The position numbers were made by a program, and so were the translations under genes. From NCBI GenBank assembly GCA_022827045.1, contig JAJDTQ010000262.1:1-49305 (forward strand): a stretch of 49,305 nucleotides of DNA. The letters are read 5' to 3'. Of this stretch, positions 1 to 7,735 are shown in pieces. Below the pieces are notes generated by a model. The model did not search any database and was not told where the DNA came from. It saw only the letters and a list, made by a program, of their open reading frames with translations. The number at the start of each line of letters is the position of its first letter. The first letter of the stretch is position 1. Origin of the DNA: Candidatus Binatia bacterium (GTDB taxonomy: Bacteria; Desulfobacterota_B; Binatia; UBA9968; JAJDTQ01).

Positions 1-1
1 C

Positions 2-115
2 CTGCTCCTGCCTTGGTTCCTGCCGGGGTGGGTGCTCGTCGGCTGGGCGGCTGCGATTGCTGGCTGCTGCATGAGCCTCTGTCCTAACTTCTCCGGGGGT
101 CATCCCTTCGGGTAG
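2..115 (+). CDS. Possible C-terminal end of a membrane protein (partial)
   Basis: The frame is open from the window edge to a TAG at 113-115, giving 37 residues. It begins with a hydrophobic, Trp-rich stretch that could be a last membrane segment, followed by a short polar tail. I do not recognise the family. A random open frame is a real alternative at this length; the other two forward frames also run into stops nearby. Confidence 0.2.
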   Translation: MLLPWFLPGWVLVGWAAAIAGCCMSLCPNFSGGHPFG

Positions 116-346
116 CGGTGGTATTGCTGGCGTTCGTGACATTGTGATGCTCCCTTTTCGCAATGCCTCACTGGCACCGGGAATCCTTGGAGAAAGGACA
201 AATAGACCAATGCCGCAAACCGTTACAAGCCTTCTTGACGAAGCCCTTCCCCCTGAGCACGGGGACTACACGGCCAAGTTTCAAACCCGCCCGTGCCCGA
301 AGCACTGCGTCGCCCGGGACAAGCGCAACGGAGCCAACTCGAAGGA
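116..346. other. Intergenic stretch without a recognised gene
   Basis: This lies between the fragment at the window edge and the 3' end of the MFS gene on the minus strand. The short open frames here have no recognisable composition or ribosome-binding site. I see no clear hairpin or promoter. Confidence 0.4.
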
Positions 347-1558
347 TCACCGTCCCGAACCCCTGTAGAGCCGCAAGGGGATGATCGCGACCGTAGCACC
401 CAGCAAAAAGCCGCCGGACAGGTAGAACACCGAGCCCATGCCGTAGAACCCGACTAGGTATCCGGCGATGACCGGTCCGGGCAGGGTGAACAGGCTGTTG
501 GAAAGGAACGTGATGCCCAGCGAGGTGGCCTGTATGCGCGAGCCCGCCACGTCCACCACGGCGGCGGCGGTGATGTTGCTGAGCGTGTAGAAGAACAGGC
601 TGATAAGGGTCACCACGACCCCCAGCGGAACCCCCGGACGCACCAACGGAATCAGCGTGTAGAGCACGGCCAGCACCAGGAATGAGGGCAACAGCACCGC
701 CTTTCGGCCCAGGCGGTCCGACAGGTAACCCAGGACGGGCTGGGAGACCGTGCCGAGCACGTGCAGGAGCGCGTAGTAATAGCCCAGTCCGGTGGAGCCG
801 TAGCCGAGGGTTTCCTGCACGTAGAGAGGGAAAAAGGTGATGACCAGAATCCGGCCGGCGTTCATGAGCCCGTTGGCCAGAGCCACGCCCAGAAAGGCGG
901 GATTGCGGAGGAACTCGCCCAACCCGGACGCTTGTGCGCTGCCGGTCGCGGCCGCGGACGGGGGCGCGGCAAAGATGCCGCGCAAGCCGAGCCACAAGGG
1001 CACGCTCAACGCCACCGCCAGAAGGAACTGCAACGCCATGAGATTGCGCCACGGATAGAGGCTCAACAGGACGCCGACCACCAGGGGCGTTACGGTGTCG
1101 CCGGTGGTGGCGCCGATGCCGTGGATGGCGAACGCCGTGGCCCGGTGTTCCGGGAACCGGCTCGAGAGCGAGGCCATTGCCGTGGGATGCCACAGGGCGA
1201 TGCCCACCCCCACCAGCCCGGCGGCGGCCAGCGCGTAGAGGTAGCCGGGAGCAAGGCCGAAGACGAGGTACGCCACCCCGAAGGCAAGCAGGGCCGAGGT
1301 CAGGATCGCGGTCCGGTGACGCGCCAGGCGGTCCCCCAGAAGCCCCGCCGGCAGGTTCGTAAGCCCGGTGGTCAACTCCCGCGTGGTGGTCAGCAAACCC
1401 ACCTGGACGTAGCTCAGGCGGAGGGCCACCTCCAGAGGGTGAAGAATCATGGGAAAGAGCTGGCCGAACCAGTGCACCGCGAAGTGCCCGCCAGTCATAT
1501 AGCCCAGGAGCGCCAGCCGGTCCCTGCCGACGGCGCGAAGTCTGCTGTTTCGTGTCAC
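347..1558 (-). CDS. MFS transporter
   Basis: A major facilitator superfamily permease of about 403 residues, the usual size for 12 membrane helices. The first helix has the HFxVHW pattern seen in fosmidomycin-resistance-like and related drug/organic-acid MFS proteins. A loop after helix 2 (GLLGDRLARHR) and its repeat in the second half (GYLSDRLGRK) match the MFS signature G-x3-D-R-x-G-R/K-R. The frame is open upstream to a TTG at 1624. I chose the GTG at 1558 because the upstream residues look non-natural, but neither start has a good ribosome-binding site and an ATG at 1498 is also possible. Substrate unknown. The next gene on the other strand is 350 bases away and unrelated. Confidence 0.85.
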   Translation of the reverse strand: MTRNSRLRAVGRDRLALLGYMTGGHFAVHWFGQLFPMILHPLEVALRLSYVQVGLLTTTRELTTGLTNLPAGLLGDRLARHRTAILTSALLAFGVAYLVFGLAPGYLYALAAAGLVGVGIALWHPTAMASLSSRFPEHRATAFAIHGIGATTGDTVTPLVVGVLLSLYPWRNLMALQFLLAVALSVPLWLGLRGIFAAPPSAAATGSAQASGLGEFLRNPAFLGVALANGLMNAGRILVITFFPLYVQETLGYGSTGLGYYYALLHVLGTVSQPVLGYLSDRLGRKAVLLPSFLVLAVLYTLIPLVRPGVPLGVVVTLISLFFYTLSNITAAAVVDVAGSRIQATSLGITFLSNSLFTLPGPVIAGYLVGFYGMGSVFYLSGGFLLGATVAIIPLRLYRGSGR

Positions 1559-1909
1559 GAATGGGTACGCCCGTGCGCCGATGATCCGACATGTCCCGCG
1601 GCCTCCCGCCCGCCGCGACGACAACCGCGCATCTTAGCATACCGGTCCCCCAGCCCGACACCGCTGCCCATCTCGCCCGCCGCTCCACCACCTCACCCAT
1701 CGCTTCAGACCTCGTCGACGACAACGTTACCGCGAACCTGTTGAGGCCGGCACCGATCTCGCGGGCCGCCGGCATCCTGTCCAAGAAACCAGGACCACCT
1801 CAAGGTTTCCCGGCACGCCGACGGAGTGTATGGCAAGGACATCGAACTTGGTAGAAATAAAAGCACGTAGAACGACTCCGGTTAGGCTGGAGACGCGAAG
1901 TCCACAACC

Positions 1910-3856
1910 ATGAAGTACTTCACTGCCTTCTTGTTCATGATTCTGTATGTCACAGCCCTCCAAACCGGCAGTGAAGCGGGAACGTCCGCTACCCACGCGT
2001 CTCTTCGCGAGGCCGATCTGCCGGCATTGATACCAACGGAGAAATTCTTTGCGGCTCGCTACAGGAGTTGGGGACACCGTGTCTCTCCCGACGGCGAGAA
2101 ACTCGCCTGGAGAGAACGGATCAAGGGCAAGCTCACGCTACGCGTTCGGGTACTGAAAAGCGGCTACACGGTCACAATGAATCAGCCCGCACGGGCCATC
2201 CGGTTCAACTGGGCACTCGATAGCAGACACCTGCTATTGCGGGCGCACATGGGCCGTCGCGGGAGCTGGCGCTTGTTCCTGGCGGACACGGACTTCCCCC
2301 AACGGCACCCCCGCGACATCTTCCCACTCAGAGGAGCAACCATTTCGTCGATTTTCACTCCGCCGGCCAAGCCCGATTCGGTCTTGGTCATGGCGCGCCC
2401 ACGCGCTGGCCGCTTCCCTCATCTATACGAGATCGACCTGAAGACCCGCGTCCATACGTTGCAGGCGATCAATCCCGGAGATACGCGGCGTTGGATTCTC
2501 AACGATAAAGGTGATGCCGTGGCACGGCTCCAAGATGACGCTGATGGCGGATGGAGCATCCAGACGGCCTCCGGGACCGCCCATTGGACGACGTTATTGA
2601 AAGGAGAATTTACAGACGTGCCAATCGTGGGACAATACGTCCCCGACGGGAACCTCAAGGTCTACATGGCAACGAATGGAGAACGAGACATACGTGCGCT
2701 TGTCACCCTAGATCTGGACACAGGGGCACGGGAGCTTGTTTTCCAGCCGCCGGGCTCGGACGTATCCAGCATTTTACTGGACTCTGCCCAACAGCCGTTG
2801 GCAGTCCTGTATCACGACGATTTTCCACGCTATCACTACTTTGACCGGAAGCTGCAAGAGAATGTGGAAACACTGCTGGGGCCGGGACCGATGCTCTATC
2901 AGTTCGTGAGCGCCAGTAGGGATCTTATGCGTGTGACGATCCGCACGGAAACAGACCGGGTAGGCAAATCAACCTATCTCATCGATCGGAGGTATGGAAC
3001 GAAGGAACTCCTGGCCATTCATCCGCTCGCAAGATACGAGGAAATCCTTTCACGGACGCGTCCCATAACAGTCAGGGCTCGGGACGGGCTTTCAATCAGC
3101 GGTTACCTCACGATACCGGAAGGCACCAATGGTCAGCGCTTGCCGATGGTCCTCAAGGTGCACGGAGGTCCCTGGGACCGCGACTATTGGGCATTCGATC
3201 CCGAGACACAGTTTCTCGCCAATCGAGGTTACGCCGTGCTGGAGGTGAACTTCAGAGGCTCCCGTGGCTTTGGCAGATCCTTCATGGAGAAAGGGTATGG
3301 GGAGATGGGAGGCAAGATGCAGGATGACTTGATCGATGCTGTGGACTGGGCGGTTGCGGAGGGGTATGCAGATCCCGAAAAGGTCGCCATCTATGGCAAG
3401 AGTTATGGCGGTTACGCGGCACTCGTCGGTCTGACCAAGACACCTGGTAAGTTCGCCGCCGGCGTCAGTCTAGCGGGTCCTTCCGATCTCGTATCTCTTG
3501 TGAACACCTTCTCGCGTCGCAGGGCGGTAACAAAGGCTTGGTGGATCCGCTTCGCTGGCGACCCGGCGGAACCCGAAGTGCGCAAGGAACTCGTGGAGCA
3601 ATCTCCGGTCACTTTCGCTCACCGCATCGAACGGCCGTTGTTGATCGCACACGGCGCCAAGGACAAGCGCATTTCCAAGGAACACTCGGACCGATTCGTC
3701 GAGAAGCTCCGTGAGAAGGACATCCCGGTCGAATATCTGGTGTTCCCGGAAGAGGGGCACGCCATACGCAAGAGCAGGAACCGCATTGAGTTCGCACGAC
3801 GGCTGGAGACTTTCCTCGCCACACACTTGGGCGGGCGCGCAGGACCGACGAACTGA
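1910..3856 (+). CDS. S9 family serine peptidase (prolyl oligopeptidase/acylaminoacyl peptidase type)
   Basis: The 648-residue protein starts with a hydrophobic signal peptide (about residues 1-24), so it is probably periplasmic. Residues from about 50 to 390 form a TolB/WD40-like propeller, as in S9 dipeptidyl and acylaminoacyl peptidases. The C-terminal part is an alpha/beta hydrolase with the nucleophile in GKSYGG (Ser498), an Asp in HGAKD (Asp585) and a His in EEGHA (His617), so the triad looks complete. It should cleave short or N-blocked peptides. The gene stands alone between the MFS gene and the DUF58 block. Its DNA is visibly richer in A/T than all neighbours, which suggests later acquisition. 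Confidence 0.9.
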   Translation: MKYFTAFLFMILYVTALQTGSEAGTSATHASLREADLPALIPTEKFFAARYRSWGHRVSPDGEKLAWRERIKGKLTLRVRVLKSGYTVTMNQPARAIRFNWALDSRHLLLRAHMGRRGSWRLFLADTDFPQRHPRDIFPLRGATISSIFTPPAKPDSVLVMARPRAGRFPHLYEIDLKTRVHTLQAINPGDTRRWILNDKGDAVARLQDDADGGWSIQTASGTAHWTTLLKGEFTDVPIVGQYVPDGNLKVYMATNGERDIRALVTLDLDTGARELVFQPPGSDVSSILLDSAQQPLAVLYHDDFPRYHYFDRKLQENVETLLGPGPMLYQFVSASRDLMRVTIRTETDRVGKSTYLIDRRYGTKELLAIHPLARYEEILSRTRPITVRARDGLSISGYLTIPEGTNGQRLPMVLKVHGGPWDRDYWAFDPETQFLANRGYAVLEVNFRGSRGFGRSFMEKGYGEMGGKMQDDLIDAVDWAVAEGYADPEKVAIYGKSYGGYAALVGLTKTPGKFAAGVSLAGPSDLVSLVNTFSRRRAVTKAWWIRFAGDPAEPEVRKELVEQSPVTFAHRIERPLLIAHGAKDKRISKEHSDRFVEKLREKDIPVEYLVFPEEGHAIRKSRNRIEFARRLETFLATHLGGRAGPTN

Positions 3857-3977
3857 GCTAGTGCCGCGGGAAAGCGGTGTTTGTCCGTTTGATCGGGGCC
3901 TTGCGGTCTCCATCGCCTTGAGTTCACCGGACGAAGGTGGTTAACTGACGCCGTATTCCACTACCGCTTCGGCGTTC

Positions 3978-4868
3978 ATGGCGACCCCCGAACAAAGCTA
4001 CTTCGACCCGACGGTGCTGGCGAGGCTCTCGAACCTGCATCTCAAGGCGCGTTGGGTCGTGGAAGGCGTCATGGCCGGGCTCCACCGAAGCCGCGCCAAG
4101 GGCTTCAGCGTCGAGTTCGAGCAGCACCGCGAGTACGCCCCGGGCGACGAGATCCGCCGCATCGACTGGAAGGCCCTGGGCAAGCTGGACCGCTACTTCA
4201 TCAAGGAATTCGAGGACGAGAGCAACCTCAAGACCCACCTGCTGCTGGACGTCAGCGGCTCCATGGACTACGCGTCCGGCGGCATCACCAAGTTCCACTA
4301 CGCCTGCATCCTGGTGGCCTCCCTGGCCTACCTCATCCTGATGCAGCAGGACGCGGCGGGGCTCACCACATTCTCGGACCGCATCGACTCGCAGCTTCCG
4401 CCCAAGGCGACCCGCGGCTACATGGTCGAGCTGCTGCAGCGGCTCGAATCCGAGACCACCCGTGGCGACACCGACGTGGGCAAGATCCTGCAGGAGGTGG
4501 CCGGCGGCATCCGGCGGCGCGGCATGGTGGTGCTGGTTTCGGACCTGCTGGACGACGCCGAGTCGGTGCTCCAGGGATTGCGGCTGTTCCGCTACAGGGG
4601 CAACGACGTGCTGGTCTTTCACGTGATGGACGACGCGGAGCTCACCCTCCCCTTCTCCGGCAACACGCGCTTCGAGGACATCGAAGACCCCGGGCTCCGG
4701 GTCACGGCCGATCCCAAGGCCATCCAGGCGGAATACCGCCGGGTCGTGACGAACCATATCGACACCCTGCGTTCGGGTTGTCACGACTACGCCATCGACT
4801 ATCAACTGATATCCACGGACACGCCGCTGGACCAGGCTCTGGTGAGCTACCTGAGCTGGAGGAAGTAA
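3978..4868 (+). CDS. DUF58 domain protein
   Basis: A 296-residue protein with the DUF58 signature PGDEIRRIDW at residues 55-64, followed by a von Willebrand A-like segment with a DVSGS metal-site motif (MIDAS, residues 91-95). DUF58 proteins usually sit beside MoxR AAA+ ATPases and BatA-like membrane proteins and are thought to act in assembly or stress response of envelope proteins. Here it is the first gene of a tight block that continues with a BatA-like gene one base downstream. No MoxR gene lies upstream; the preceding gene is the S9 peptidase. The family is firm and the role is inferred. Confidence 0.9.
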   Translation: MATPEQSYFDPTVLARLSNLHLKARWVVEGVMAGLHRSRAKGFSVEFEQHREYAPGDEIRRIDWKALGKLDRYFIKEFEDESNLKTHLLLDVSGSMDYASGGITKFHYACILVASLAYLILMQQDAAGLTTFSDRIDSQLPPKATRGYMVELLQRLESETTRGDTDVGKILQEVAGGIRRRGMVVLVSDLLDDAESVLQGLRLFRYRGNDVLVFHVMDDAELTLPFSGNTRFEDIEDPGLRVTADPKAIQAEYRRVVTNHIDTLRSGCHDYAIDYQLISTDTPLDQALVSYLSWRK

Positions 4869-4872
4869 TCTG
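4858..4872 (+). promoter_or_regulatory. Ribosome-binding site deciding a CTG start
   Basis: GGAGG at 4858-4862 is followed by a 7-base spacer and CTG at 4870-4872. It lies inside the last codons of the DUF58 gene. It is the only good Shine-Dalgarno in register with the conserved BatA N-terminus. Confidence 0.6.
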
Positions 4873-6969
4873 GCATTCCTCTATCCCCTGTACCTCGCGG
4901 CGCTGGTGACGGCGGTGATTCCGCTGGTGATCCACCTGCTGAACCGGCGGCAGCAGAAGCGCCTGCGCTTCCCCGCGGTGAGGTTCGTGCTCATCTCCCA
5001 ACGGCGCGTGGCGCGCACCTACAATCTGCGCAACTGGCTGCTGCTGGCGGTGCGGACGCTGGCGATCATCTTCCTGGTGCTGCTCATGGCGCACCCCCTG
5101 TGGGAGACCGGAGCAGGGCTTTCGGCCCGGGGCGCACCGCTCGCCACCGCCATCGTGGTGGACAACTCCCTGAGTATGCAGGTGCGCGAGCAGGGCGCCC
5201 CGTTCACGGAAGCGAAGCAGGCAGCCGGCCGCATCCTGGAGGCGCTGGACGAGGGCGACTGGGCGGCGGTGATCGCCACCAACCCGGTAGGCCGGCGGCA
5301 ACCCGCGCTCAAGGACCCGCGGGAGGCGGCCCTCAAGGACCTCGAGCCGCTGACCGTCACGGCCGGCGCCGCGGACTTCACGGCCGCACTGCGCACGGCT
5401 TACCGGCTCCTGAGCGGGAGCGGCGGACAGAAAGCCCTGTGGGTGGTCACGGACCTGGGATTGTCGGGTTGGGACCGCCTGTCGCTGCCGGCCGTGGGCG
5501 AGTACGATCCCACCGTCCCATTGAAGATCGTCACGGTGGGCTCGTCCGAGGCGGCGCCGAGCGCCACCATCACGGCGCTCGCGTCTTCGGCCGCCCACGT
5601 GGCTCCCGGACTCGATATCGGGTTGGCCGCCACCCTCGGCAGCTTCGCCGCCGACCCCATCCCCGAGGTCGCCGCCCGCCTCACCATCGACGGCAAGGTC
5701 CGGGACGAGAAGCGGGTGGCCCTGTCGCCGGACGCGGAGTCCACCGTCGACTTCCGGTTCATGCTGGACCGGCCGGGCGGTCACTCGGGCCACGTTTCGC
5801 TCCACGCTGACGGTTTGTCCGGGAACCTCCGGCACTACTTCACGCTTCACACCCGGGAGCGCTTGAACGTCCTGTTGGTGGACGGCGACCCGCAACGGGC
5901 ACTGGTAGCCAGCGAGACCTTCTTTCTCAGCCGCGCGTTGAACCCCAGCGGCGACGTGGCGAACTCGGTGCTGCTGCCCGAGGTCATTCTCCCCGGCGCC
6001 GTGGGCCAGGTCGACCCGGGCGCGTATCAGGCCGTGATCCTGGCCAACGTCGCCGCGTTGCCGCCGGCTTTCGTGGCTCGCCTTGCCGCCTTCGTCGAGG
6101 GCGGCGGAGGCCTTCTGCTGTCCCTGGGGGATCGCGTCACCCCGCAGGACTACAACCGGGCCCTGTGGAACAACGCCTCTCCCTTGCTCCCCGGTCCTCT
6201 CGACCAACGGCGCCGGGTGCCCCTGGACCGGACCGTGACCGTGGACGAGGTGGATGTCGCGCACCCGGCGCTGGAGGCTTTCGATGACCAGCGCCTGCTG
6301 GATTCGTTGCGGTCGGCCAAGGTATCGTCGTACTTCGAGGTATCGCCGGTGGGCGGGCGCGTGTTGATGAGGCTGAGCGACGGCAACCCCTTGCTGATCG
6401 AGAAGACGCTCGGCAAGGGGCGCGTGCTACTGCTCACCTCCACCGCCGACAGCGCCTGGAACAACCTCCCGCTCAAGACCGGCTACGTGCCGCTGGTCCA
6501 GTCGCTGGTGACGAACATGGCGGGCGGCGGCAGCGGCTCCATCGATACCGGGATCACCGCGGGAACGGTGAAACGGTGGTCCGCGGGCGCCGTCCACGCG
6601 GGAAAGCGGCTGCGGGTGGTGGACCCGAAGCGGGGAGAAAACGACGTCACGCTGGAGCCCGCCGACGGCAAGGCCGCCGGGTCCTTCGGCGGCAATCACT
6701 TCGCGGGAATCTACCGGGTGGTTTCGCCCGGCGGAGGACTGGACATCCCCGCCCTTTACGCCGTCAACCCGCCGCCCGTGGAATCGCGCCCGGAGCGGAT
6801 CGGCGCTGACGAGCTGGCACGGAAGCTCGGGCCCGTGGACCACGAGGTCCTTTCCGCCGGCGCCTTGGCGGACGGCGGCAGCCGGACCGATCTCGCGCTG
6901 GCGCTGGTGGTGGTGCTGCTGCTGACGCTACTGTTCGAAAGCTGGCTGGGGCAACGGAACTATGAATAG
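4870..6969 (+). CDS. BatA-like VWA membrane protein, probably starting at CTG
   Basis: About 699 residues. The N-terminus has the BatA layout: helix 1 beginning FLYPLYL and ending IPLVIHLLNRR, then a second helix near residues 56-77. A VWA domain follows with the metal-site motif DNSLS, then a class I glutamine-amidotransferase-like region (around LLVDGDPQ and FVEGGGGLLLSLGDR), and one C-terminal helix. Only a GTG at 4906 offers a standard start, and it would delete half of helix 1. A CTG at 4870 restores the conserved start and has GGAGG at 4858-4862, seven bases upstream. The frame is closed by TGA at 4852-4854. The gene begins one base after the DUF58 stop and overlaps the next gene by 8 bases. 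Confidence 0.88.
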   Translation: MAFLYPLYLAALVTAVIPLVIHLLNRRQQKRLRFPAVRFVLISQRRVARTYNLRNWLLLAVRTLAIIFLVLLMAHPLWETGAGLSARGAPLATAIVVDNSLSMQVREQGAPFTEAKQAAGRILEALDEGDWAAVIATNPVGRRQPALKDPREAALKDLEPLTVTAGAADFTAALRTAYRLLSGSGGQKALWVVTDLGLSGWDRLSLPAVGEYDPTVPLKIVTVGSSEAAPSATITALASSAAHVAPGLDIGLAATLGSFAADPIPEVAARLTIDGKVRDEKRVALSPDAESTVDFRFMLDRPGGHSGHVSLHADGLSGNLRHYFTLHTRERLNVLLVDGDPQRALVASETFFLSRALNPSGDVANSVLLPEVILPGAVGQVDPGAYQAVILANVAALPPAFVARLAAFVEGGGGLLLSLGDRVTPQDYNRALWNNASPLLPGPLDQRRRVPLDRTVTVDEVDVAHPALEAFDDQRLLDSLRSAKVSSYFEVSPVGGRVLMRLSDGNPLLIEKTLGKGRVLLLTSTADSAWNNLPLKTGYVPLVQSLVTNMAGGGSGSIDTGITAGTVKRWSAGAVHAGKRLRVVDPKRGENDVTLEPADGKAAGSFGGNHFAGIYRVVSPGGGLDIPALYAVNPPPVESRPERIGADELARKLGPVDHEVLSAGALADGGSRTDLALALVVVLLLTLLFESWLGQRNYE

Positions 6970-7729
6970 GCGAAGGTTCCTGCAAGGCGTGATAGGAACG
7001 GCGGCCGCCGCTGCCTGGGGTCTTCCCGCGGCACTCCCGGCCGCGGAAACCCCGCAACGCATCCAGTTCGTCTTCGCGCAGGTGCGCTACCGCGGCGGCG
7101 ATTGGGACCCGCGGCCACGGGCCGTGACCCCGTTGATGGAAGAGCTCATGCGGCGGACCAGCGTGACGGCGGCCCGGGAGCGCCGCGTCGTGAGGTTGAC
7201 CGATCCCGAGCTGTTCTCGTTCCCCTTCCTCTACATGGCCGGCAAGTACGACTTTCAGCCGTTCTCCGAGGAAGAGGTCCTGAACCTGAGGCGTTTCCTT
7301 TCGTTCGGCGGGTTCCTGCTGGCCGACAACACCTTGGGCCAGCTCGGCTACGGCTTCGACCGGCGCTTCCGCGCGGAGATCCAGCGGGTGCTGCCCGGGC
7401 GCGAGATGCGCAAGGTCTCGCTCACCCATGCCCTCCTGCGGAGCTACTACCTGCTCCGCCGGATCGGCGGGAGGGTGGCCACCAGCTCCTTCATCGAGGG
7501 CATCCAGCTCGGCGAGACCACGCCGGTGGTGTACAGCCACAACGACCTGGCGGGTGCCTGGGAACGGGACGGCCTGGGACGCTGGAGCCATCCGTGCGTC
7601 CCCAACGGCGAGGAGCAGCGGCGCGACGCCTTCCATCTCGGCATCAACCTGATCCTCTATGCCATGACCGGCAACTACAAGCAGGACCTGATCCACGTGC
7701 CGTTCATCCGCCGGCGGCTCACGCAGTAG
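6962..7729 (+). CDS. DUF4159 domain protein with Tat-type signal
   Basis: A 255-residue protein. Its N-terminus (RRRFLQG followed by an Ala-rich hydrophobic run and cleavage near residue 28) is a twin-arginine type signal peptide. The rest matches DUF4159: an N-terminal FVFAQVRYRGGDWDPRP segment, a middle part with FLSFGGFLLADNT and a C-terminal HLGINLILYAMTGN. DUF4159 proteins are routinely encoded with DUF58, BatA and GATase-like membrane proteins and resemble glutamine-amidotransferase folds without a proven activity. The gene overlaps its upstream neighbour by 8 bases and ends 6 bases before the next gene, so translation is probably coupled. Confidence 0.88.
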   Translation: MNRRRFLQGVIGTAAAAAWGLPAALPAAETPQRIQFVFAQVRYRGGDWDPRPRAVTPLMEELMRRTSVTAARERRVVRLTDPELFSFPFLYMAGKYDFQPFSEEEVLNLRRFLSFGGFLLADNTLGQLGYGFDRRFRAEIQRVLPGREMRKVSLTHALLRSYYLLRRIGGRVATSSFIEGIQLGETTPVVYSHNDLAGAWERDGLGRWSHPCVPNGEEQRRDAFHLGINLILYAMTGNYKQDLIHVPFIRRRLTQ

Positions 7730-7735
7730 GACGAC

